This document shows, piece after piece, positions 1-7,976 of a stretch of 25,774 nt of DNA. The stretch comes from JADKIH01 sp031367345 (GTDB lineage Bacteria > Bacteroidota > Bacteroidia > AKYH767-A > 2013-40CM-41-45). Numbering within the stretch: position 1 is the first letter of the stretch; each line of letters starts with the position of its first letter. Both the position numbers and the translations under genes were made by a program. The notes under the pieces are model-generated. The model saw only the letters and a program-made list of their open reading frames with translations, was not told the origin of the DNA and searched no databases. Location of the stretch: contig JANLPR010000198.1 in the NCBI GenBank assembly GCA_031367345.1, forward strand, positions 1-25,774, in the 5' to 3' direction.

Positions 1-9
1 GCCACACCT

Positions 10-2358
10 ATGAAAAAAACACTCTCGCTTTTCGCTTTTCTATTATTCATCATTTCCGCTCACGCTCAAATCAACCAAGTTTCACTTGGCAATTGGCGTT
101 TACATATTCCATACCGTCAAGGTGTGGCAGTAGCAGAAGATTATAAAGGCAAAATTTATTGCGCTGCTCAATTTGGGATGTTCAGCTACGATAACAACAC
201 CGGCGAATACGAATATTATACAACACTCACCGGACTTTCCGATCACGAAATAAATAACATTCGCCTCGATCAGGCTTCAGGAATTTTAATGATCACTTAT
301 TCCAATTCCAACATCGACCTTTTATTGCCCGACAAAACAATCATCAACCTTCCCGATATCAAACAAAAAAATATTGTAGGAGGAAAAGGAATTAACAGCA
401 TTACTTTTATCAACGGTCTTGCTTATCTGAGTTGCGAATTTGGAATCGTGATTGTTGACCTTCATCGTTATGAAATTCGCGGAACGTATTACATAGGAGC
501 AAATAGTAGTACGGTAAATGTTCAAGGAATCGCTTTTGACGGGACTACACTTTTAGCCGCAACTGAAGGCGGGGTGTACACTGCTAACATCAACGATCCT
601 ACTATTTTCAATTCGACAGCATGGACAAAAGATCTTTCGTTTGCAGAACCGAATGGAAATTTTTCATCGGCAGCAATGATCAGTGGAAAGTTTTTTGTGG
701 TGAAAGCTAATTCGGCCGTTTATAAAGACACGCTCTTTATTAATAATAACGGAGTGTGGACACAATTTATAAACGAAACAGGATTTCTTGCACATGTGGA
801 AGACCACAATGGTTATTTAATGTATAGTAACTGGTCTGAAGTAATAGCCATGGATGTAAATGCGAATGTTGTTGCCGGAATAAATATTTACAACGGGCCA
901 AACTTCGTATTACGTCGAGGTGTTTTAACAACCAACAGAGAGTTGTGGATTGCTGATCATCAAAATGGTTTACTTTTAAGTACTCCTTCTGAAACATACA
1001 AATTTTTTACTCCAAATGGTCCCGGAGCAGAAGCGGTTTTTGGAATGCAAGCTTTAGGAGGTATTCTATGGGTTGCTTCCGGTTCATTAGAAGGCGACAA
1101 ACCATTTTACGATAATAAAAATGGAATGTATAAGTTTTCCGACGAACGATGGAAGTTTTTTAATCTGACTAACGATTCTATTTATTCCCTTGCCGCGCAA
1201 CGATCGCCTGCTGTTAGCGGTGTTGCAATTGATCCAAACAACAACGCGCATGTTTATGTGGCAGGATATGGAGCCGGTGTTCTAGAATATGTCAATGATA
1301 AAGGCGTTGCACTTTTTAACGCACGAAATAGTCCGCTCGGTTGGGCAAAGACCGACACGAATGATGTGCGCGTAGGCGGACTTACATTCGACAGCGACGG
1401 AAATCTTTGGATAGTGACTACCTATAATACCAAAGCAGTAACCGTTCGTCAGCAAAATGGTACCTGGTATTCCTATAATTTGCCGGATCCAACGATGATT
1501 GACAATGTAAACCTACGACCTATCGTTGACGACTACGGACAAAAATGGTTTGTATCTCATAAAGGCGCAAGTAACGGAGCCGGAGTTTATGTTTTTAAAG
1601 AAGCAAGTCTTACCTCTTCGGCAGGAGTAAAATTGAAGGCATTAACGACGCAGAGTGGCTCCGGAAATCTACCCGATCTTTTTGTAAACGTTCTTGCAAA
1701 AGATAAAGACGGCGCTATTTGGATAGGAACAAATACAGGAGTAGCTGTAATTTATAATCCGGGAAATGTATTTTCAGGTAGCGGTTTCGACGCACAAAAA
1801 GTAATTCTAGAGCAAGATGGATATGCACAATATCTTTTAGAAACTGAAAGTGTAACAGCAATTGCAGTTGATCCCGCAAACCGCAAATGGTTTGGTACTG
1901 CTAGCGGTGGTGTTTTTCTTATGTCGGCCGACGGAACAAAACAATTACGAAACTATAACATCGACAACTCTCCACTTCCATCTAACTCAATCAGCGATAT
2001 TGCTATCAACGATATTACAGGAGAAGTTTTTATTGGTACCGACAAAGGCATGATCAGTTATTTGGGCGATGCAACTGCGGGTGGTGATGAATGTAAAGAC
2101 CATCTTGTTTTTCCTAATCCTGTTTTGCATGGTTACAATGGCCCTATTGCTATTCGTGGATTGCTGAACAATGCCGATGTAAAGATTGCAGATGTAGCCG
2201 GAAACATTGTGTATCATACCAAAGCGAATGGCGGATTAGCCACATGGAACGGAATGAATTATAGTGGTGAGCGAGCACAAACAGGAGTTTATACGATTTA
2301 TGTTTCGAACGAAGATGGAAGTCAAACGTGTGTTACTAAATTACTTTTTGCCAGATAA
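10..2358 (+). CDS. porZ: T9SS attachment-complex protein PorZ (two-propeller surface protein)
   Basis: This is a 782-aa exported protein. Residues 1-19 form a signal peptide ending in AHA before Gln. The mature N-terminus has the PorZ-type opening (LGNWRLHIPY, then IYCAAQFGMFSYD, then TGLSDHEINNI), followed by many short beta-propeller-like blades such as GNLWIVTT and GAIWIGTNTGV up to about residue 690. From about residue 692 there is a sorting-type C-terminal domain with FPNPV, a FlgD-like strand (DVAGNIVYHT) and TGVYTIYVS. The length is close to the about 776 aa of Porphyromonas gingivalis PorZ. In that species PorZ sits on the surface with PorU, PorV and PorQ and helps attach anionic LPS to cargo as the sorting signal is cut; that role is carried over by family, not shown here. 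The stop shares one base with the recO start, so the two are probably co-transcribed. Only nine bases precede the start, so the promoter is not visible. The alternative is a generic two-component-regulator-type propeller protein with a sorting domain. Confidence 0.82.
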   Translation: MKKTLSLFAFLLFIISAHAQINQVSLGNWRLHIPYRQGVAVAEDYKGKIYCAAQFGMFSYDNNTGEYEYYTTLTGLSDHEINNIRLDQASGILMITYSNSNIDLLLPDKTIINLPDIKQKNIVGGKGINSITFINGLAYLSCEFGIVIVDLHRYEIRGTYYIGANSSTVNVQGIAFDGTTLLAATEGGVYTANINDPTIFNSTAWTKDLSFAEPNGNFSSAAMISGKFFVVKANSAVYKDTLFINNNGVWTQFINETGFLAHVEDHNGYLMYSNWSEVIAMDVNANVVAGINIYNGPNFVLRRGVLTTNRELWIADHQNGLLLSTPSETYKFFTPNGPGAEAVFGMQALGGILWVASGSLEGDKPFYDNKNGMYKFSDERWKFFNLTNDSIYSLAAQRSPAVSGVAIDPNNNAHVYVAGYGAGVLEYVNDKGVALFNARNSPLGWAKTDTNDVRVGGLTFDSDGNLWIVTTYNTKAVTVRQQNGTWYSYNLPDPTMIDNVNLRPIVDDYGQKWFVSHKGASNGAGVYVFKEASLTSSAGVKLKALTTQSGSGNLPDLFVNVLAKDKDGAIWIGTNTGVAVIYNPGNVFSGSGFDAQKVILEQDGYAQYLLETESVTAIAVDPANRKWFGTASGGVFLMSADGTKQLRNYNIDNSPLPSNSISDIAINDITGEVFIGTDKGMISYLGDATAGGDECKDHLVFPNPVLHGYNGPIAIRGLLNNADVKIADVAGNIVYHTKANGGLATWNGMNYSGERAQTGVYTIYVSNEDGSQTCVTKLLFAR

Positions 2359-3083
2359 TGTTACATAAAACCAGAGGAATTGTTTTTTCTTATACCGAAT
2401 TTCGGGAAACGAGTCTGGTCGTAAAAATTTATACGGAACTTTTTGGAATACAATCGTACATCGTTAACAGTGTACGCAAGAAGAATGCGAAGATGTCGAT
2501 CGGACTTTTTCAACCGTTAACCTTAGTGGATCTAGTAGTGTATCATAAAGAGCGCCAGGGATTACATCGCATAAGTGAGATCAGACCAATGCCACCGCTG
2601 AATAGTATTCCGTTTGATATTATAAAAAGTGCGATGGTTCTTTTTTTGAATGAAGTATTGAGCAAATCGATCAAAGAAGAAGAAGAGAGTCAATTGCTTT
2701 TTGAATATTTGACTACCAGTATTCAATTGCTCGATGCACAGCAACCTGTTTCTAGGTATTTTCATTTATTGTTTTTGATGCGACTTACACGCTACCTCGG
2801 ATTTTATCCGCTAAGCAATTATTCAACTACAGAACCTTATTTTAATTTGATGGACGGAAAATTTCAGTCAGATATTCCTTTGCATCCATATTATTTAAAC
2901 GAGCAGTCGGCAGAAAATTTTTCTAAATTGATTTTACATTCATCCGACCTATCATCTAGTATGAACATAAGTGCAATTGAGAAGCGAAATTTGATTGAGC
3001 AATTGTTAGAATACTATCGTTTACACATTGCAGGTTTCCCTCCTATCAAATCGCATAAAGTGTTGGAGCAGATATTTGAGTAG
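2358..3083 (+). CDS. recO: DNA repair protein RecO
   Basis: RecO loads RecA onto SSB-coated single-stranded DNA together with RecR in the RecFOR gap-repair pathway. The 241-aa product has the usual family length. It opens with the RecO OB-fold signature (MLHKTRGIVFSYTEFRETS, then LFGIQSYIVNSVRKK), continues with the second half of the OB fold (LVDLVVYHKERQGLHRISEIRP) and ends in a helical domain containing the typical LGFYPL and FNLMDGKF segments. There is no cysteine in the protein, so the four-cysteine zinc site found in some RecO proteins is absent. The start codon overlaps the porZ stop as TAATG, which points to translational coupling. A 157-bp gap with its own promoter follows, so recO is likely the last gene of this unit. 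Confidence 0.93.
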   Translation: MLHKTRGIVFSYTEFRETSLVVKIYTELFGIQSYIVNSVRKKNAKMSIGLFQPLTLVDLVVYHKERQGLHRISEIRPMPPLNSIPFDIIKSAMVLFLNEVLSKSIKEEEESQLLFEYLTTSIQLLDAQQPVSRYFHLLFLMRLTRYLGFYPLSNYSTTEPYFNLMDGKFQSDIPLHPYYLNEQSAENFSKLILHSSDLSSSMNISAIEKRNLIEQLLEYYRLHIAGFPPIKSHKVLEQIFE

Positions 3084-3189
3084 TGGGGCGAAGGGTCAAT
3101 TACGAAAACAGAGTTGATGCAAAAAATTGGAGGTTTTGTTACTATTTTTTCATTCCTCCTTATCAATTCTACCCTACTAATACACATGG

Positions 3190-3220
3190 TTTGCTGATTA
3201 GACAATTTTCAATATATTTG
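3190..3220 (+). promoter_or_regulatory. Bacteroidota-type promoter for the 713-aa cargo gene
   Basis: TTTG at 3190-3193 is followed by exactly 19 bases and then TATATTTG at 3213-3220. This is a perfect match to the -33/-7 consensus (TTTG and TAnnTTTG) of the Bacteroidota primary sigma factor. Transcription would start near 3226, giving a leader of about 15 bases before the ATG at 3241. The match is seen in the sequence; activity is inferred. Confidence 0.75.
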
Positions 3221-3240
3221 AGAATAGATACCACTTCCTT

Positions 3241-5382
3241 ATGAAAACGATTTTCAAAATATTTATCGTTCAATTCTTTTTTGTGCAATTTATTTCTGCA
3301 CAAACATGCACTAACGACTCAGTTGTAATTCGTCATTATTTCGAAAATAGAAACAATTTTCAAGGACTACTAATTCAAACACAAATTGAAGAGTCTGTTT
3401 TTAATCGCGACTCAGGTACTGTCCGGATTTCTACTCAAGCCGCAGTAATGGGAACACCGTTTTCACCCGTCTCTGTAATTGATGCTTTTTGGATTCATAC
3501 AGACACACTTAAAAATGCAAACGGAAAAATCGATATGATCTTCCAAAAAAAAGGATCGAGTACCGGATGGCAAAATTACAAAACCGAAAATAATACTTAC
3601 AACGCCATCGGGTCAATTCTCTCTAACACAAAATTAAATTGGAATGGGAACTCATGGGATTCGGCTTCTTATCATACGTGGACTTACGATGTATTAAATA
3701 ATTTAATCGAAGAAGCAAGCTATTTATTTAATGCCGGTGCAAGATCTAACGTTTCTTTAATTGAATTAGCGTATGCAAACAATTTTCCTTTTTCAAAAAC
3801 ATTCAGTATCGGAGTATCCGGCAATCAATGGCAATTTTCAAGACGATTTATTTTTACATATACAGCTACATTAAGAACAAGTGTTGAAGTTGACAATTAC
3901 GACACAGGCTCTTCTTCCTGGCAATTGGTTGGCCTGTATTCTTACGGCAACAACTATGGTGAATACTCATTCATACTTCCACAATACACTCCAATTGTTC
4001 TAAATAATATTAGCTCGGCAGATACTTTACTAACCGCTTACGATACTCTAGAAGAAAAAACATTCGACCGAAATGTACATTTCACTTCAATTGATACAAG
4101 CGATCACATCTTTGGTGTGGCCGGAGTTGTTTCTTACAACATCTTCAACCGATTCAATGGTCAATTAAAAATAAAACAAAGCTGGTATAGCAATTGGGCA
4201 ACGTTCGACATGACCGACTCTCTTTGGTATTCGGTTGATCGTCCTGCACAGTCATTTTATTTTTATGATTTGCTAGGAAGAATTGATACGATTCTTTCTT
4301 ATGGCCCTTGTACTAATCCATGTGGCGATGGGCAATATTTCTCATACGATACTTACAATCGTCCCACTTTTTCCTCTGATTACAGCTGGACAATGGTATT
4401 CGATCATTTTCAATCGAACACTTATTTTTATTCTGATACTGCAAATATTTCAATTGCAATTGCTCCTAACGATACAAATTTCGTTGGTTGCCGTGGGGAC
4501 ATTTTTCATCCTACAATATCAGTGATTGGTGGATGTTTGCCTTATACTTATCATTGGCATCCAACTGCGGGACTTTCTTCCGATACGGTTTTATCGCCTG
4601 CCATACAAATCAATGATGCTATTATTTATTACTTAATTGTGCAAGATAATTTAGGCCGCATAGATAGTTCTAGAATTTTTGTAAATTCCGGTTACACACA
4701 CAATTTATTAATAGATACGGTTTACTGTAATGGAATTACAAATTTACATTTGCCTATTTTCAACGCCACATATAATTGGATTCTAGATTCACTTTCGATT
4801 CCGGGTGCAAATACTAATCATTATACAGCAACTGTTGCCGGAGATTATCACGTATCAGGAACTGTCGACGTTGGCTACTTATCCACTTATCAGTTTACTT
4901 GTGCATTTGAAAGTGATACTGTAACCGTACAAGCATTAGCGTTGCCAGTACTTTTCTTTTCAGACGATACATTATTCACGAATTTTTCAGGTACTCAGTA
5001 CAATTGGTTTCGCGATAGTTTATTAATCAATTCAGGAGTCGATTCCTTTTTAATAATTAATCAGACCGGCCTTTATCAAGCAACAGTTACAACTTCCACC
5101 GGATGTGTTTATCAGACCGATACGCTTACCGTTTTGAATGTCGGATTAACTGAAGTTGAAAATGCAATTACTATCGCTCCAAATCCTGTTCATGATCGAC
5201 TTTTGATAAATGGAATAAACGAAAGTAAAATTACTATTACCGATTTGGAAGGAAAAATATATTTACAGACACGAATTAAAGTCGACCAATCACTAGATGT
5301 GTCTTTTCTGCACAATGGCATTTATTTTCTCCTTATCAAATCCGAAAGTCGCACTATTAGGAAGAAATTTATTAAGTTGTAA
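3241..5382 (+). CDS. T9SS cargo protein with Ig/PKD-like domains, function unknown
   Basis: This is a 713-aa exported protein of unrecognised function. Residues 1-20 are a signal peptide (hydrophobic, ending ISA before Gln). Residues about 100-390 are rich in Trp, Tyr and Asn, with repeated W...Y.YD patterns (for example NWNGNSWDS, YHTWTYDVLNN) that resemble the loose YD-type repeats of Bacteroidota surface proteins. From about residue 414 (VGCRGDIFHPTISVIGGC, then YTYHWHP) there is a PKD/SprB-like segment, followed by two more Ig-like stretches with the patterns YNWILDS and YNWFRDS. The C-terminus from about residue 645 (ITIAPNPVHDRL, then LHNGIYFLLI, ending KKFIKL) is a type A T9SS sorting domain. 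It has its own promoter and probably forms a single-gene unit. No catalytic motif is visible. A structural or adhesive surface role is possible but is only inference. Confidence 0.8.
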   Translation: MKTIFKIFIVQFFFVQFISAQTCTNDSVVIRHYFENRNNFQGLLIQTQIEESVFNRDSGTVRISTQAAVMGTPFSPVSVIDAFWIHTDTLKNANGKIDMIFQKKGSSTGWQNYKTENNTYNAIGSILSNTKLNWNGNSWDSASYHTWTYDVLNNLIEEASYLFNAGARSNVSLIELAYANNFPFSKTFSIGVSGNQWQFSRRFIFTYTATLRTSVEVDNYDTGSSSWQLVGLYSYGNNYGEYSFILPQYTPIVLNNISSADTLLTAYDTLEEKTFDRNVHFTSIDTSDHIFGVAGVVSYNIFNRFNGQLKIKQSWYSNWATFDMTDSLWYSVDRPAQSFYFYDLLGRIDTILSYGPCTNPCGDGQYFSYDTYNRPTFSSDYSWTMVFDHFQSNTYFYSDTANISIAIAPNDTNFVGCRGDIFHPTISVIGGCLPYTYHWHPTAGLSSDTVLSPAIQINDAIIYYLIVQDNLGRIDSSRIFVNSGYTHNLLIDTVYCNGITNLHLPIFNATYNWILDSLSIPGANTNHYTATVAGDYHVSGTVDVGYLSTYQFTCAFESDTVTVQALALPVLFFSDDTLFTNFSGTQYNWFRDSLLINSGVDSFLIINQTGLYQATVTTSTGCVYQTDTLTVLNVGLTEVENAITIAPNPVHDRLLINGINESKITITDLEGKIYLQTRIKVDQSLDVSFLHNGIYFLLIKSESRTIRKKFIKL

Positions 5383-5400
5383 ATACATGTAATTAATTAA

Positions 5401-5453
5401 GAATGCGTAATTATTTATCCTAAAAAATAATTAGTGAAAAGTCAAAAGCATTC
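5401..5453. terminator. Nested AT-rich inverted repeat between convergent genes
   Basis: TAATTATTT at 5408-5416 pairs with AAATAATTA at 5425-5433 around an 8-base loop. An outer pair, GAATGC at 5401-5406 and GCATTC at 5448-5453, encloses it. The repeat lies between the end of the cargo gene (5382) and the end of the convergent gene (5452), the usual place for a shared terminator. The inner stem is all A/T and there is no clean U-run, so its strength is doubtful. Confidence 0.35.
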
Positions 5454-6525
5454 AACTTGACTTCATCGCCTTCGCTGTACTCTTAATCCACCGTGGCAAA
5501 ATAATAGCTCCAATAAAAAGATACGGATAATAACTGATCAATCGCCACAACAATCCGAGGCCGGCACTTAATCCGTGGGGAATAAATTCTCCCAGAAAAT
5601 CGTTGAACATAAATTCGGCAATACCACTTCCTCCGGGTGTTGGACTAAACAAAATAATTATTCCCATGACTACTTGTCGACCGAAAATCAAAAAATTATT
5701 GATCGATACATCGTGAAAGGCAAGGATCAAACAATTTACAATGCTATAACGCGCTGTCCACGATGCAAATGTTCCAAAAAAAGAATTGATCCAAAATTTA
5801 GAACTTTTATTCTTTAATCCTTCTGAAGCTACGATCAACTGACTTCCCGTTTCTAGCGCATTTCTTTTCCACCGTTTCAATAATGGGAGTGAAAATAATT
5901 TTATAAGTAACCACTTAACAAATCGCGGATTTACAAACAAAGCATAAGCCACAAAAACTTTGTATGCAAGAATAATAAAATAGACGGCCCAAAATGAATA
6001 GAAGAATCCACTTCCAAACTTTACCGGACTAATATTATTTACATCGATGGTAGAGAATAACTGTTCTTTCCCAAGCGCAAAATAAACGATCGGCGCCATG
6101 ATGGCCAAGAAAATTCCGTCTTGAAAAGAAGAGAGCATAATGGCAGTGATGCTTTTTCCCATGTTGATTCTTTCTCGATTCAAAATGAAAATAGCAAAAA
6201 CAAATCCGCCGCCTAACATTCCCGGCGCTAACGCAGAGGCAAACTCCCACAACATAATTACATTGAATGCACTTCGCCAGCTCAACTGATCGTCGGTAAG
6301 TGCTCTGATCCGAATCATGTACGCTCCATCGCGAACTACCATCATGACCAACGCCATAAAAATCCAGAACGAACTATTCCACGTCCAGTGAATACTGAGA
6401 AAAGCTTCTTTGTTAAAATTGGTAATTAGCAAATAGGTCGCAGCACTTAATCCAAGCACTACCGGTATCATGATTCTACCGGGCCGAAATGTCTTTAAAA
6501 GTTGCTTGCTGTTGTCTGTCTGCAT
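5452..6525 (-). CDS. UPF0104/YbhN family membrane protein (LPG synthase flippase-type domain only)
   Basis: This 357-aa integral membrane protein has about eight hydrophobic segments, for example near residues 18-36, 50-68 and 150-175 and several after 240. It carries the family signature PTPGGSGIAEF at about residue 293, as in the membrane domain of lysylphosphatidylglycerol synthase (MprF) and the YbhN/UPF0104 group. The cytoplasmic aminoacyl-transferase domain of MprF is absent, so it cannot itself make lysyl-PG. The membrane domain in MprF moves lipids across the bilayer, so a lipid transport role is plausible but not shown. The start lies 6 bp downstream of the scpA stop, so the two genes form one transcript. 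The lack of an own promoter suggests its expression follows scpA. Confidence 0.85.
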   Translation of the reverse strand: MQTDNSKQLLKTFRPGRIMIPVVLGLSAATYLLITNFNKEAFLSIHWTWNSSFWIFMALVMMVVRDGAYMIRIRALTDDQLSWRSAFNVIMLWEFASALAPGMLGGGFVFAIFILNRERINMGKSITAIMLSSFQDGIFLAIMAPIVYFALGKEQLFSTIDVNNISPVKFGSGFFYSFWAVYFIILAYKVFVAYALFVNPRFVKWLLIKLFSLPLLKRWKRNALETGSQLIVASEGLKNKSSKFWINSFFGTFASWTARYSIVNCLILAFHDVSINNFLIFGRQVVMGIIILFSPTPGGSGIAEFMFNDFLGEFIPHGLSAGLGLLWRLISYYPYLFIGAIILPRWIKSTAKAMKSS

Positions 6526-6531
6526 TCAAAT

Positions 6532-7293
6532 TTAGTTCGATCCATCTTCGAGTTCTAAGTTTTCACTTAGCCAGAAATTATTGTAGCCGATACCCAACGT
6601 GATCTTAATTATTTGCTCTTGCAGTAATTCTAAGATTCCAAGAAAAGTAAAAATTGCTTGAACTTTATTTTCACAGGCAAAAATAATCTCGGTAAAAGGT
6701 AAACGATCTTGACCGAGTAACATATTTCTTACCGTTGCCTTCTGTTCAGAAATGGTATAAGGATATTGCACTACATGATGAAATACTTTATTCTTCTCCG
6801 CATCGAAACGTGTCAATACTTTATTAAAACTATTCAGTAATTGATACAATGTTAAATTCATCAATTCTTCCGAATGTGAATTTTGCATTGCGATAGAAGC
6901 TAATTCTTTTTGGATGTTTCCGCGCGTCGTTTTCATTCCGCGATCTTCTTCCATTACTTTCAGATCTTCACACGACTCTTTGTATTGCTTATAAAGTAAC
7001 AGTCTTTCCACAAGATCTTTCCGCGGATCAATTTCATTACCCTGCTCATCAATTTCAGGACGAGGCAATAACATTTTTGCTTTGATGCGCATCAAAGTAG
7101 ATGCAACCAAAATAAATTCGCTGGCTACTTCAATATTGAATTCACTCATCCTATGCATATATTCCAAAAAATCGTTTGTGATTTTTGAAATTGGAATATT
7201 ATGAATATCGATCTCGTCTCTTTCGATAAAGAATAATAATAAATCAAATGGACCTTCAAATTGAGGTAATTTAATCTCGAAAACTTTTTCCAC
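6532..7293 (-). CDS. scpA: Segregation and condensation protein A
   Basis: ScpA is the kleisin subunit that bridges the SMC dimer heads and binds ScpB in the bacterial condensin complex on the nucleoid. The 253-aa product starts with the highly characteristic segment FEIKLPQFEGPFDLLLFFIE, followed by IDIHNIPISKITNDFLEYM and ASEFILVASTLMRIKAKMLLP, which form the N-terminal SMC-neck binding helices. The acidic linker and mid-region (KDLVERLLLYKQYKE) follow. The end has the short winged-helix region (FTFLGILELLQEQIIKI) that contacts the SMC head. Length and domain order are normal. It is the first gene of a two-gene operon with the UPF0104 protein. Neither smc nor scpB is in the window. Confidence 0.95.
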   Translation of the reverse strand: MEKVFEIKLPQFEGPFDLLLFFIERDEIDIHNIPISKITNDFLEYMHRMSEFNIEVASEFILVASTLMRIKAKMLLPRPEIDEQGNEIDPRKDLVERLLLYKQYKESCEDLKVMEEDRGMKTTRGNIQKELASIAMQNSHSEELMNLTLYQLLNSFNKVLTRFDAEKNKVFHHVVQYPYTISEQKATVRNMLLGQDRLPFTEIIFACENKVQAIFTFLGILELLQEQIIKITLGIGYNNFWLSENLELEDGSN

Positions 7294-7318
7294 GACTTAA
7301 TTGTAGTTGATTAGGATT

Positions 7319-7326
7319 CAAACATA
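7319..7326 (-). promoter_or_regulatory. scpA: Possible -7 element for scpA
   Basis: Read on the minus strand, 7326-7319 is TATGTTTG, matching the Bacteroidota -7 consensus TAnnTTTG, about 26 bases upstream of the scpA start codon. No TTTG or TTG is present at the expected -33 spacing, so the call rests on one element and its position. Confidence 0.4.
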
Positions 7327-7944
7327 ACAAAAAAAAACGAGATTCTTGGGCCACTTTTACCCTTTTAGCTCCATTCAAACTACTTAAAAAATTAAGCAAT
7401 GAGTCTTAAGATGTTAGTTTGCACCTGCCGAAAATAACATTTTCAAATTCAAGGCATTTTTTAAGCTTTATTAATCAAATTGGCCCTTTTTAAAGATCAA
7501 ATCATAAACACATTTATTGCAATAGTTGGCAAATTATTCTGCAATTCTAAAACAACTTGAAGTTTTTTATCAAAATCTCTGCTCTTCTTACAGTTTGCAA
7601 TTTCATCTAATTCAACTGCATTTTAAAACTATTTCGTTTTTATGCATCAATTTTAAATATTTCTCTTTCACCTTTTCCTGAATAGCGGCCATTGTTTACA
7701 AATTCTGTCGGTTCCTTTCATTTGAGCAATTTGCTAGGCAGGATGATAACTTTTGAGGTGCTATTTGCTATAAATTAATGTTACAATACCCTTTAATCAT
7801 AAGTCTAATCAAATGCTCATAAATCAGATTAAAATTTAAGAAAATGAAGAAGTGATTTTCATAAAAGAAGAAATGGATTCTCCTTGCTAACTCCCACATT
7901 GTAAAGAGAAGTCACTTTTACGAAATCATTTTTAAAAGATTAAA

Positions 7945-7968
7945 TACCCACAGTACCCACTCACCCAC
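7945..7968 (+). repeat. Short C-rich direct repeat just before the giant gene
   Basis: TACCCAC at 7945-7951 and 7954-7960, and ACCCAC at 7963-7968, form three copies with a strict 9-base period, ending 8 bases before the ATG at 7977. The stretch contains a single G and so has no Shine-Dalgarno-like sequence. It stands out from the AT-rich surroundings. Its function is unknown. Confidence 0.6.
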
Positions 7969-7976
7969 ACACAATT

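Larger units (their letters stand above)
7294..7976. other. 683-bp non-coding AT-rich leader between divergent genes
   Basis: This interval separates the divergently transcribed scpA and the giant gene. I find no open reading frame of more than about a dozen codons from an ATG on the + strand, no tRNA-like fold and no riboswitch that I recognise. It contains the possible scpA -7 element near its left end and several small inverted repeats. These include CTTAA/TTAAG at 7383-7396 and AAAAC/GTTTT at 7549-7566, the second followed by a short T-run. A C-rich direct repeat lies at the right end. No clear TTTG-N19-TAnnTTTG promoter for the giant gene stands out. The length is large for this otherwise compact region, so regulation by distant sites or a long 5' leader is possible. 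Confidence 0.5.
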
